A DNA stretch of 57,691 bases. Source: an uncultured Sulfitobacter sp. GTDB lineage: Bacteria; Pseudomonadota; Alphaproteobacteria; Rhodobacterales; Rhodobacteraceae. Below, in pieces: positions 42,990 through 50,714 of the stretch. How positions within the stretch are numbered: position 1 is the stretch's first letter; every line of letters starts with the position of its first letter. The notes beneath the pieces are model-generated. The model was not told the origin of the DNA. It worked only from the letters and a program-made list of their open reading frames with translations, and ran no database searches. The position numbers were made by a program, and so were the translations under genes. The stretch covers positions 1 through 57,691 of the forward strand of contig CANMZB010000023.1 in NCBI GenBank assembly GCA_947502265.1, read 5' to 3'.

Positions 42990-44116
42990 CAGCTGTCGAT
43001 GATCTGGTGGCCAGCGCCCTGTGCGGCCCTGCATCGTGGCCTGCCGCGCTGGACGGTAACCGCGTGGTTGAGCGGGCTATCTATCACGGTGTCACGGGTC
43101 TGTTGATGGCGCGCGTGGCGCATCTGGTCGACTGGCCGGAGGATGTGCGCAACCGGCTGCGTGCAGAGGCATTAGGGCGGACCATGTGGGAAATCCGCCA
43201 CCGCACGGTGCTTGTGCCCTTGCTGGCTGCTCTGGATGCGGCGGGTGTGGGCTCTGTCCTGCTCAAAGGCACCGCGCTGGCTTATGGCCTTTACCCTGAG
43301 CCGGCACAGCGGACGCGCGGTGATACCGATCTGTTGGTCGCGCCCGATGATCTGGACCGCGCCCGCGATGCTCTGGTCAAGCTGGGGTTCGGTTGCACCA
43401 TGCCGATGGTGGCTGATGCTGCCGCCCCCGAGCGTCAGGAAAGCTGGACCTTCATAGCCTCAGATGGCGGGTTGCACGAAATTGACCTGCACGTTGATGT
43501 CTTCTCCAGCCCTGCACTGAAGCCTGTTCTTGAGGGGGCCGAAGCATTGGCCGGGGCCACGCCATTGCCCGCCCTGTCGCCGGTTGCGCGTGCGTTGCCC
43601 CTGCCGCTGGCGCTGCTACAGGCCTGCCTGCACCGCGCCCAGCATGTGGTCAGTCCTTATTCTGTGGCCGGACAGTGGCATTATGGCGGTGACCGGTTGA
43701 TATGGCTGGTGGATATTGATCTGGCCCTGCGCGCCATGACCCGCGCCGATCATGACAGATTTCAACAGGCGGCATTAAGCGCCGGCGTCGGCCCGATATG
43801 TGCCGCAGCCCTGCGCAGTGCGGTGGCGTTGCTGCAAACCCCCTGCGCGGAAGATATGATCGAAGCGCTGGAGAATGCCCCCAGAGGTCCCGCCGCGCGC
43901 TATCTGAGCCAAAGCCGTTCTCTGGGACGCGTGATGAGCGATCTTCACGCCATCCCCGGCTTGAAAGGCAAGCTTCAGCACGCTGGTTTGCGGCTCTTTC
44001 CGCCTGCAAGCACCTTGCGCGCCAGTTATCCCGATCTGGAGGATGCCGCCTTGCCCCGCCTCCATTTGCGTCGGATTTCCGGCCTGTTCCGCTACCGCAA
44101 GGCGGACCGGACGTGA
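42986..44116 (+). CDS. Nucleotidyltransferase-family protein of RiPP cluster
   Basis: 376 residues. SVLLKGTALAYGLYPEPAQRTRGDTDLLVAPDDL holds the GD-x-D metal site of an uncharacterised nucleotidyltransferase family (NTP_transf_5-like). This family is often found beside lasso-peptide or asparagine-synthetase-like genes. Whether it modifies the peptide, a carrier or something else is not known. ATGA and GTGA overlaps tie it to the gene before and to the ABC exporter behind. Confidence 0.75.
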   Translation: MTAVDDLVASALCGPASWPAALDGNRVVERAIYHGVTGLLMARVAHLVDWPEDVRNRLRAEALGRTMWEIRHRTVLVPLLAALDAAGVGSVLLKGTALAYGLYPEPAQRTRGDTDLLVAPDDLDRARDALVKLGFGCTMPMVADAAAPERQESWTFIASDGGLHEIDLHVDVFSSPALKPVLEGAEALAGATPLPALSPVARALPLPLALLQACLHRAQHVVSPYSVAGQWHYGGDRLIWLVDIDLALRAMTRADHDRFQQAALSAGVGPICAAALRSAVALLQTPCAEDMIEALENAPRGPAARYLSQSRSLGRVMSDLHAIPGLKGKLQHAGLRLFPPASTLRASYPDLEDAALPRLHLRRISGLFRYRKADRT

Positions 44117-45786
44117 CGCGCGCGCAGCTTCTGGCGCTTGTCTGGCCGTGGCGCTGGCGGATGGCGTTGGTTGCGACATTGATGCTGGTGGAGTCGCTGG
44201 CGATGCTGGCTGTGCCGTGGTTCGGGGGCCAGCTGGCGGGCCGGTTGGTGACAGACTCAGACGGGATGACAGGGGGTCCCGCAGCCGGATTAGCCGCGAC
44301 CGTTTTGGTTCTGCTGGCGGCGGTGGCGGCCCTGCGCGTAGGTGTAGGGCTACTGTCCGGCGCCATGTCGGTCCGTTTTCTTGCAGGGCTTCAGCGCGAT
44401 TTGCATGACCATCTGCAATCCCTGCCCGTCCCGTTCCATGAGAGCCACCAGCGCGGTGATCTGCTGGCCCTCAGCACTTGGGAAATCCACCGTTTGAGTG
44501 GGTTTTTGACCGGCACGCTGGTCAGCCTGCCGCCGCTACTGCTCACCGCTCTTGGCGCTATAGGGATAATGTTCACGATTGATCCGCTGTTGGCCATTGC
44601 GGTGCCGGTGCTGATGCCGCTGTTCTATCTGGTTCTTAAGATAATCGGCCGCCGTCTACGCGCGCTGGCAGTGGCCGCGCAAGAGGCAGAGGCGGAGGCG
44701 CTGGGGCTGGCCGAGATGCACCTCGAACTGCTCCCTGCGATCAAGAGCTTCACCCGCGAGGCCCCTGCCAGCACGCGCTATGCCGCCGCCATTGATCGCG
44801 CCCGCGATATCGGCCTGAAAGAGGTCCGGATCAACGCGGTCATGGGGCCTGTGGTGCAGCTGGTGGCGTCTGCTGCCGCCGTGCTGCTGCTGTTGGCCAT
44901 CGGGCAAAGCGCGCGAGCCATGTCGGCGGGGGATCTGGTCACGTTTCTGCTCTATGCGTCCCTGCTGACGCGGCCGGTGTCGCAACTGGCCAATGTCTAT
45001 GGGCAAATCCAGAACCTCAAAGGCACGCTTGAGCGATTGGGTCGGGTGATGGGCACCGTGCCCGAACATGAAGCGACGGATGCGCAGCCTCTTGCGCGTG
45101 CCGAGGGGCGTGTGACCTTTCAGGCAGTCGATTTCGCCTATCCCGACCGCGCCGCCATTCTGCGCGGCATTAATCTGGATATTCCTGCAGGCCAAACGCT
45201 AGCCCTCACCGGAGCCAATGGCGCGGGTAAAACCACACTTGCGGGGCTGATCCTGCGGTTTCTGGAGGCCAGCGGGGGGGCCGTGCTGCTGGATGGAACG
45301 CCAGTGGCTGATTTTCGTCTGGCCGACCTGCGCCGCCAGATTGGCGTCGTCCCGCAACGCCCCCTGCTGTTCAACGGCACCATCGCCGAAAACATCGGCT
45401 TTGGCCGTGAAGGCGCCACGCAAGCCCAGATCGAGGAAGCGGCGCGACTGGGACAGGCGCATGATTTCATCACGGCCCTGCCCGACGGCTACGCCACCCA
45501 GATCGGCAGCAACGGCGTGCGCCTGTCGGGGGGGCAAGGACAGCGGATCGCACTGGCGCGTGCATTGGTCAAAGACCCTCCCATCCTGATATTGGACGAG
45601 GCGACATCGATGTTCGACACGACAGGAGAGGGTGATTTTGTCACTGCCGCCGCCACTGCCCTGCGCGACCGGACCGTGATCTTGATCACCCACCGCCCTG
45701 CAACGCTGGCCCTAGCCGACCGCGTTGTGCTGCTGGACGGCGGGCGGATCGTGTCAGATACACAAACAGAAAGGCACATTTCATGA
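44113..45786 (+). CDS. ABC exporter (fused membrane and ATPase domains), RiPP-type D protein
   Basis: 557 residues from the GTG at 44113, which overlaps the upstream stop. Six membrane segments in the first ~300 residues include a typical exporter coupling region. The ATPase has LTGANGAGKTTLAGL (Walker A), VRLSGGQGQRIALARAL (signature), ILILDEATSMFD (Walker B) and THRPAT (switch His). Its position directly before the cyclase suggests export of, and immunity to, the lasso-type product, like McjD. It lacks the N-terminal C39 peptidase found in other RiPP exporters. Confidence 0.88.
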   Translation: MTRAQLLALVWPWRWRMALVATLMLVESLAMLAVPWFGGQLAGRLVTDSDGMTGGPAAGLAATVLVLLAAVAALRVGVGLLSGAMSVRFLAGLQRDLHDHLQSLPVPFHESHQRGDLLALSTWEIHRLSGFLTGTLVSLPPLLLTALGAIGIMFTIDPLLAIAVPVLMPLFYLVLKIIGRRLRALAVAAQEAEAEALGLAEMHLELLPAIKSFTREAPASTRYAAAIDRARDIGLKEVRINAVMGPVVQLVASAAAVLLLLAIGQSARAMSAGDLVTFLLYASLLTRPVSQLANVYGQIQNLKGTLERLGRVMGTVPEHEATDAQPLARAEGRVTFQAVDFAYPDRAAILRGINLDIPAGQTLALTGANGAGKTTLAGLILRFLEASGGAVLLDGTPVADFRLADLRRQIGVVPQRPLLFNGTIAENIGFGREGATQAQIEEAARLGQAHDFITALPDGYATQIGSNGVRLSGGQGQRIALARALVKDPPILILDEATSMFDTTGEGDFVTAAATALRDRTVILITHRPATLALADRVVLLDGGRIVSDTQTERHIS

Positions 45787-47663
45787 GCGGGATTTGCGGC
45801 ATCTTGCGGCTGGACGGGGGCGCCCCCGAAGGCATCGAAGCGATGACCAAAAAGCTGGAACAACGCGGCCCCGAAGGCACGCAGCATTTCCGTGACAGGC
45901 CTTGTGCGCTTGGGCACACCCTTCTGGCCACCACCCCCGAAGCCCTGCACGAGACGCTGCCGCTGACCCATGCTGAAACCGGCTGCACAATCACCGCCGA
46001 CATCCGCCTCGACAACCGCGAAGAGCTGATGCCAACCTTGGGTCTTGCCGATGCTGCTCGCGTAGTGGGCGATGGTGAAATCGTCCTGCATGCCTATCTC
46101 AAATGGGGCGAGGACTGTCCCAAACACCTGCTGGGAGATTTTGCCTTCGCCATCTGGGATCCGCGCACGCAGCGCATCTTTGCCGCACGCGATCACATGG
46201 GAATGAAGCAGCTGATCCACTGTCATGTGGCAGGTAAAGTCTGGGCCTTTGCGTCCGAGCCGCAAGCTGTGCTCAAGGCCGATGACATCCCGCGCACGAT
46301 CAACGAAGGCCGTATCGCTGATTTTCTGGAGGGTTATCTGGAAGGGATTGACTATACATCGACCTTCTTCGAAGAAGTTTACCGCCTGCCCCCCGCGCAT
46401 TGCCTGACGGTGGATGCACAGGGCCTAAACCTGCGCCGCTATTGGACGCTGGAGCCGGGGCCTGAGCTGAAGCTGGGCTCCGACGAGAAATATGCCGCGG
46501 CGTTTCTGGAAGTGTTCACCGAAGCCGTGCGCTGCCGGTTGCGCAGTAACGGTCCGGTAGGGTCGATGCTGTCGGGGGGGATGGATTCGGGATCAGTGGT
46601 GGCGGTGGCGGCAAAGCTGCTGGCCGATGCGGGCGCGGGGCCGCTACATACCTTCTCCTGCCTTGGTCCTGACCCCGAAACCTGCATCGAAACCCGAACA
46701 GCATGGGCCTCCATCAACCATGTGCCGGGGCTGGAACTGCATGTGGCGGATTATACGAAGCTCGATCCCTATGTTGATGATCTAATCCGCCTGACAAAAG
46801 AAAGCGCTGAACCGTTTGACAGCCAAATGACAATCGTGCGCACAGCCAATCTGATGGCAGACCGAGCAAATATACGAGTTGTAATGGACGGCATGGGCGG
46901 CGACAACGTCCTGTCCTCTAGTGGGCGGTTACCGCGATTGATCCGCGCCGGGAAATGGATCACCGCATGGGAAGATGCCAAGGGGCAAGCACATTTTCAA
47001 CATGGAAAACCTTGGCCGTTTCTATTGGGAGGTATTCGAAATGCCATAGTGCCCGACTTTTTGCGCCGCATCAGAAGGAAAATGCGCCAACGCAACGCCG
47101 ATTGCGCCCCCACGGGCAGAATTCTGCATCCGGACCTCGCAGAGGATGTAGATCTCGCCGCTCGCAAAGCTGCGTTCATGAGGCTTGGCAGCCCAGTTGC
47201 GCTTCCGCAGGGAAATCAACGAGCCGATGCGATCACGCACACCTTCCAGATCGTTGGTCGCGAGCGTTATGATCGGGTAACCGCCGCACTGGCAGTAGAG
47301 CCGCGCGACCCGTTTTTTGATCGCAGGCTTGTAGAGTTTTGCTTGCGCTTGCCCGAGGCGCAGGTAGGTGGTCGGGGGTGGCACAAGCTGATCTTGAGGC
47401 AGGCGATGGTCGGATTGCTGCCTGAAGCGACGCGTTGGCGAGCTGGCAAGGAGCATCTGGGCGGCCATTTTACGGTTGCCGTGTTGAAGCGCTGGATCGG
47501 GTGGGCAGAAAAAATCTCTCGTAGCGCGCTGGAAGAAAAACGGTATGTTCGTGCAGATACGTTTCGGCAGTATGGACAAAGCGACACGGATATGCCAATA
47601 CATCCTAGAGATATTGAGTTGCTGTCCCTTGCCATTTGGTTGGGCCGGAATTCGAAGCATTAG
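45783..47663 (+). CDS. Lasso-type macrolactam synthetase (asparagine-synthetase-like C protein)
   Basis: 626 residues. The N-terminal glutaminase-like domain begins MSGICGILRLDGG. Aligned with MCGIAGI of AsnB, the catalytic Cys2 is Ser, so glutamine hydrolysis should be lost, as in many lasso cyclases. The synthetase domain has the pyrophosphate loop SMLSGGMDSGSVVA near residue 260 and MDGMGGDNVLS. The C-terminal DPFFDRRLVEFCLRLPEAQ and WRAGKEHLGGHF are shared with the truncated paralogue at 53.7 kb. It would adenylate an Asp/Glu side chain in the precursor and close the ring. ATGA overlap with the exporter. Confidence 0.88.
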   Translation: MSGICGILRLDGGAPEGIEAMTKKLEQRGPEGTQHFRDRPCALGHTLLATTPEALHETLPLTHAETGCTITADIRLDNREELMPTLGLADAARVVGDGEIVLHAYLKWGEDCPKHLLGDFAFAIWDPRTQRIFAARDHMGMKQLIHCHVAGKVWAFASEPQAVLKADDIPRTINEGRIADFLEGYLEGIDYTSTFFEEVYRLPPAHCLTVDAQGLNLRRYWTLEPGPELKLGSDEKYAAAFLEVFTEAVRCRLRSNGPVGSMLSGGMDSGSVVAVAAKLLADAGAGPLHTFSCLGPDPETCIETRTAWASINHVPGLELHVADYTKLDPYVDDLIRLTKESAEPFDSQMTIVRTANLMADRANIRVVMDGMGGDNVLSSSGRLPRLIRAGKWITAWEDAKGQAHFQHGKPWPFLLGGIRNAIVPDFLRRIRRKMRQRNADCAPTGRILHPDLAEDVDLAARKAAFMRLGSPVALPQGNQRADAITHTFQIVGRERYDRVTAALAVEPRDPFFDRRLVEFCLRLPEAQVGGRGWHKLILRQAMVGLLPEATRWRAGKEHLGGHFTVAVLKRWIGWAEKISRSALEEKRYVRADTFRQYGQSDTDMPIHPRDIELLSLAIWLGRNSKH

Positions 47664-47700
47664 TGCCACGAATAGTGGGGAGTTTTAGGATGGGATTTCT

Positions 47701-47928
47701 ATGTCTAACTTAGATAGTGGCATTCAGGCAGAGCGTAGAATGAAATATTCTATGCCAACATTGTCTGTTTTTGGAAGTGCTGTTGAATTAACCGCTGCAG
47801 GTTCAGGCTTTGCAGAACCCGAGCCTGTTGGTACTTTTGCGTATGGAGATGGTAATTCAGGCCCCTATTGTGCTTCAAGCTCGCCTTGGGTCACTACGGG
47901 TGGTTGCACTGCACGGAACAGGCCATAA
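47701..47928 (+). CDS. Lasso-peptide-type precursor with long core
   Basis: 75 residues, AGGATGGG upstream. The leader holds YSMPTLSVFGSAVELTAAG, an exact YxxPxLxxxGxxxxLT lasso leader motif (Tyr16 to Thr31). With Thr31 at position -2 the core starts at Ala33; Gly34 is the alternative. The next residues, GSGFAEPEPVG, place Glu39 and Glu41 for rings of 7-9 residues (Gly34-Glu41 gives 8, Ala33-Glu41 gives 9). The tail continues for about 34 residues with Cys57 and Cys69, ending TARNRP. Ordinary lasso cores are about 15-26 residues, so a trimmed product or a different topology is possible. It lies between cyclase and kinase genes. Confidence 0.8.
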   Translation: MSNLDSGIQAERRMKYSMPTLSVFGSAVELTAAGSGFAEPEPVGTFAYGDGNSGPYCASSSPWVTTGGCTARNRP

Positions 47929-47965
47929 CTAACCTCCATTGCAAATAGGTACTTCAGCATCAATA

Positions 47966-47980
47966 TAGCTCACCGAGCTA
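47966..47980 (+). terminator. Weak hairpin after the precursor gene, possible attenuator
   Basis: TAGCTC/GAGCTA with a 3-base loop, and a short T-run eleven bases later. RiPP operons often have a leaky stop after the precursor to give more precursor than enzyme. The stem is short, so this is tentative. Confidence 0.25.
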
Positions 47981-48010
47981 GACGCCAGCTTTTTAGACAG
48001 ATCGAGTTCA

Positions 48011-48808
48011 ATGCCTAAATCTATTCCAGATAGATCGGGAGGCATGTCTGTCGTGCGTGATGAGGATTCAGACACTTTCTACATTCATTTCTTAGGACAG
48101 GCCTGTTTCTCTGCGGCCTTACCCGATCTGACTGTTTGCCACACATCGGCCCGCTTCGGCATTCCTCCGGAAACCCTTAATCACCTCCTTCATGATCAGG
48201 TAATGCCGCGCATCATCGCGCATCAGGGCGACCTTGTTCTTCATGCTGGCAGTATAGTGATCGGCAGCATGGCGGCCGCAATTTCCGCCAATACTGGCCG
48301 CGGTAAATCTACCCTCACTGCCAGCCTCCATGCCGCCGGGAATCCGATCCTTGGCGACGATGCGCTGATCGTCACCGCCGATGATAGCGGCTATCATGTC
48401 CGCGCCGTCTATCCCAGCCTGCGCCTATTGCCAGATTCAGTTGCCCATTTATTCGGGGACGCGGCAGAAACCCGCACCATGGCGCATTATTCGGCCAAAC
48501 GGCATGTCACTGTCGAAGGGTCTGATGCCACTGTGCCTTTGGGGATGCTGATCTTCCTCGCGCCGCCCGCGCCTGACATCTCGTTGCGTCGCCTGTCCGT
48601 CGCCGAAGCTTGCATGTCTCTGATCTCCAACAGCTTCGCGCTTGATCCTACAGACAAGGTTTGGGCCACAGCCAACATGCGCCGCGCCAGCGCGCTTGCC
48701 GCTGCCGTTCCGGCATTTTCGCTGTCTTATCCACGCGACTATGCCGCACTGCCGGATGTTCACACGGCCATTTTAGAGACGTTGAGCATGATTGGCGAGA
48801 ACACTTGA
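48011..48808 (+). CDS. HprK-like kinase of lasso cluster
   Basis: 265 residues. A P-loop ISANTGRGKSTLTASLHAAG, followed by NPILGDDALIV, matches the core of HPr kinase/phosphorylase, while the HPr-specific parts are absent. Homologues in lasso clusters (ThcoK and PadeK type) phosphorylate a C-terminal serine of the precursor. Here the precursor ends in RNRP, so a different residue (for example Ser59-61 or Thr65/66/70) or a different role is implied. Starts at 48011 (MPKSIPDR) or 48044 (MSVVRDED) are both possible. It leads the kinase-RRE-protease trio. Confidence 0.72.
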   Translation: MPKSIPDRSGGMSVVRDEDSDTFYIHFLGQACFSAALPDLTVCHTSARFGIPPETLNHLLHDQVMPRIIAHQGDLVLHAGSIVIGSMAAAISANTGRGKSTLTASLHAAGNPILGDDALIVTADDSGYHVRAVYPSLRLLPDSVAHLFGDAAETRTMAHYSAKRHVTVEGSDATVPLGMLIFLAPPAPDISLRRLSVAEACMSLISNSFALDPTDKVWATANMRRASALAAAVPAFSLSYPRDYAALPDVHTAILETLSMIGENT

Positions 48809-48839
48809 AATCCTGCCGTCGCTTCGCCACAACCCTTAC

Positions 48840-49124
48840 ATGACCGATCCCCTCACCCAGAGCTTTATTCCCGCACCCGAAGCCGCTGACAGCAGCGTCG
48901 GCGATGAAACCGTGATCCTGCATCTGGGCAATGACACCTATTACGGGCTGGACCCGCTGGGCACGCGCATCTGGGCGTTGCTCAAGGACGGACACCAACC
49001 GCCTGCGATCCGCGGCACACTGTTGGCAGAATATGACGTAAGCGCCGATGTGCTGGAAACCGACATGCGCAAATTCCTGACCGATCTGCTGGCCCATGAC
49101 ATCCTTGTCCCCTCCCCCGCCTGA
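48840..49124 (+). CDS. PqqD-like RiPP recognition element (lasso B1 protein)
   Basis: 94 residues. The PqqD/RRE fold is marked by DETVILHLGNDTYYGLDPLGTRIWALLKDG (three strands, then the YxLDxxGxxxWxLL helix) and AEYDVSADVLETDMRKFLTDLLAHDIL. B1 proteins bind the precursor leader and deliver it to the B2 protease and the cyclase. It overlaps the B2 gene by 29 bp, as usual for split B proteins. An ATG at 48792 overlapping the kinase stop is possible; the chosen start gives the usual length. Confidence 0.88.
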   Translation: MTDPLTQSFIPAPEAADSSVGDETVILHLGNDTYYGLDPLGTRIWALLKDGHQPPAIRGTLLAEYDVSADVLETDMRKFLTDLLAHDILVPSPA

Positions 49125-49611
49125 ACTGTTCCCGCGCACACGTGCAGGAATGCTGCGCCGCCCTGCCCTTTGGCTTGTGCTTGGACGGGCGGTGACAGAG
49201 CTGGCACTGGCGCGCTGGCGGCTGGGGCGGCGGCAAGTGCGCGATGTGATGGGCGCTGGCGCGCTTCCTGCCCTGCCCCTTGCTAAATCCGGATCATCCG
49301 AAAAATCCACCAGCCTCACCGCCCGCGTTGCATGGGCCATTCCGCGTGTTGCAGCGCGTGTGCCCTGGCGCTCGGATTGTCTGGTGCAAGCAACCGCAGC
49401 ACAACGCTGGCTGAGCCGCAAAGGGGTGCCGACAGATCTGCACATCGGCGTGCGTAAAGACCGCGCCATCGGGTTCGAAGCCCATGCGTGGCTTTGCCAC
49501 AACGAGCAGATCATAACCGGCGGCGATATATCGGGCTTTGTGCCGCTGGTTCCCCGCGCAAATCAGGCGGGTTCCCCATCAGGGGATCGAATGCCGGTGA
49601 GTGCAGAATGA
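49096..49611 (+). CDS. Transglutaminase-like leader protease (lasso B2 protein)
   Basis: 171 residues. The catalytic Cys is in VPWRSDCLVQATAAQRWLSRKG and the His in DRAIGFEAHAWLCHN, followed by an acidic residue in GGDISGFVPLV; this is the transglutaminase-core type of lasso B2 proteins. The N-terminal part has a helical stretch (RPALWLVLGRAVTELALARWRL). It would cut the leader after the Thr-Ala site in the precursor. It is the last gene of the cluster; the sequence beyond is transposon-related. Confidence 0.88.
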   Translation: MTSLSPPPPELFPRTRAGMLRRPALWLVLGRAVTELALARWRLGRRQVRDVMGAGALPALPLAKSGSSEKSTSLTARVAWAIPRVAARVPWRSDCLVQATAAQRWLSRKGVPTDLHIGVRKDRAIGFEAHAWLCHNEQIITGGDISGFVPLVPRANQAGSPSGDRMPVSAE

Positions 49612-49628
49612 CACCCTAAGATTTTTGG

Positions 49629-49823
49629 CTATTGATTTGGCCACCTGTATTCGCCTGTGATGAGGATACCAGTCGGGATACCAACACGGGCTTTCCGGTC
49701 GTTTCCCTTCTGCTTCGGCCAGCGCCTACTTGCGGCTCTTCGCCTTACGCTATCGGGTTTGATGCGTAAAAGTTTGGCTGCATCTTCGTATGTCATGAAT
49801 CTGTGCCCGGTATCGTCAGCCAT
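49629..49823 (-). CDS. Small helix-turn-helix protein, probably transposon-associated remnant
   Basis: 64 residues from ATG 49823 (AGGTGAT upstream). FMTYEDAAKLLRIKPDSVRRRAASRRWPKQKGNDRKARVGIP is a MerR/excisionase-like helix-turn-helix domain that in related proteins is the start of a longer plasmid or phage protein. Here it ends shortly after with ITGEYRWPNQ. The window's right end encodes a similar C-terminus (TGEYRWKYQAAAL) inside the Tn3-type element. So the gene probably belongs to transposon cargo or was copied from one. Confidence 0.5.
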   Translation of the reverse strand: MADDTGHRFMTYEDAAKLLRIKPDSVRRRAASRRWPKQKGNDRKARVGIPTGILITGEYRWPNQ

Positions 49824-49974
49824 ACCATCACCTGTGATTTCACCCATGATAGAGCGGAATTTATCACGGGCTATATTTTTTTCGCAAACTGATGATCGTT
49901 ATCAACCCCAACCAATCTCATGGCTGGTTCGCGTTACCCCGTCTCAGGCCCCATCGGAAGGTTTGTGCGTAGGA

Positions 49975-50574
49975 TTACTCTAAGGGGGAACTTTCAGCGA
50001 ACACGCTGGGTTTGCCGTTTTCCCTGATCGCCTTGTAAGCTGTTGATCTTCCTATTCCGAGATGTTTTGCGGCTTGTGAGACAGATTTTCCTGCACCGAC
50101 GAGGTCTTGGAGGGCAGAGATTGTCGCCGGCTGTAATGGCGGTCTGCCAGGGATGCGGCCGTGCTTTCTAGCGCTCGCCAACCCGTCTTTGGTGCGCTCA
50201 GAGATCAGGCGGCGCTCGAAATGCGCAATGGCCCCGAACACATGGAACACGAGCTCTCCGGCTGCGGATGTCGTGTCGATCCTCTCCTCGAGGCTGATGA
50301 GGTTGATCTCTCTGGCTTTGAGGTTGTCGACGGTTTCCAGGAGTTCCTTGAGCGAGCGCCCCAATCGATCGAGGCGTATCACGGCGAGGGTATCGTTGGG
50401 CCGAGCCTGATCAAGCAAGGCTGCCAGGCCGGGTCGGTTGAAGGTCTTGCCTGAGATCACGTCCTCGAACACGCGAATGGCACCGTGCTGCAGCAACCGG
50501 TCTTTCTGGCCGGACAGATCCTGGTCGGCGGTTGAGACCCTTGCGTATCCCAGAATGTCACCGACGCGTGCCAT
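49975..50574 (-). CDS. tnpR: Tn3-type serine resolvase
   Basis: 199 residues. The N-terminal catalytic domain has ILGYARVSTADQDLSGQ with the nucleophile Ser, DTLAVIRLDRLGRSLKEL and AIAHFERRLISERT. The C-terminal helix-turn-helix is LVGAGKSVSQAAKHLGIGRSTAYKAI. It resolves cointegrates at the res site beside it. The last codons run into the left terminal repeat (SPLE stop at 49975). Confidence 0.93.
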   Translation of the reverse strand: MARVGDILGYARVSTADQDLSGQKDRLLQHGAIRVFEDVISGKTFNRPGLAALLDQARPNDTLAVIRLDRLGRSLKELLETVDNLKAREINLISLEERIDTTSAAGELVFHVFGAIAHFERRLISERTKDGLASARKHGRIPGRPPLQPATISALQDLVGAGKSVSQAAKHLGIGRSTAYKAIRENGKPSVFAESSPLE

Positions 50575-50714
50575 GGTCGTCCTTTTAACGAACGGTTTGG
50601 GGACGCTTGCCCAAGGGGTGGGAGATCGTCCCTCCGGATATCGATATCTGTCTATTTAATAGTCTTCATATTAAAGCGTGTCCAGAAAACTTCAACACCG
50701 TTTTGAGGACACGT
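50575..50714. promoter_or_regulatory. Probable res site between resolvase and transposase
   Basis: The divergent gap holds a 12-bp perfect palindrome GATATCGATATC (50637-50648) and the AT-rich TCTATTTAATAGTC behind it, in the place where Tn3 elements keep the three resolvase-binding sites and both promoters. I cannot define the three subsites by eye. Confidence 0.5.

Noticed and set aside
43798..44112. Upstream extension of the ABC exporter frame
   Set aside because: It lies inside the nucleotidyltransferase gene; the GTG at 44113 overlapping its stop gives a normal exporter N-terminus.
45489..46400. 303-codon minus-strand frame across exporter and cyclase
   Set aside because: Shadow of two well-supported plus-strand genes.
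47929..48010. Possible second lasso precursor after the first
   Set aside because: No frame with a leader motif; only a weak hairpin is present.
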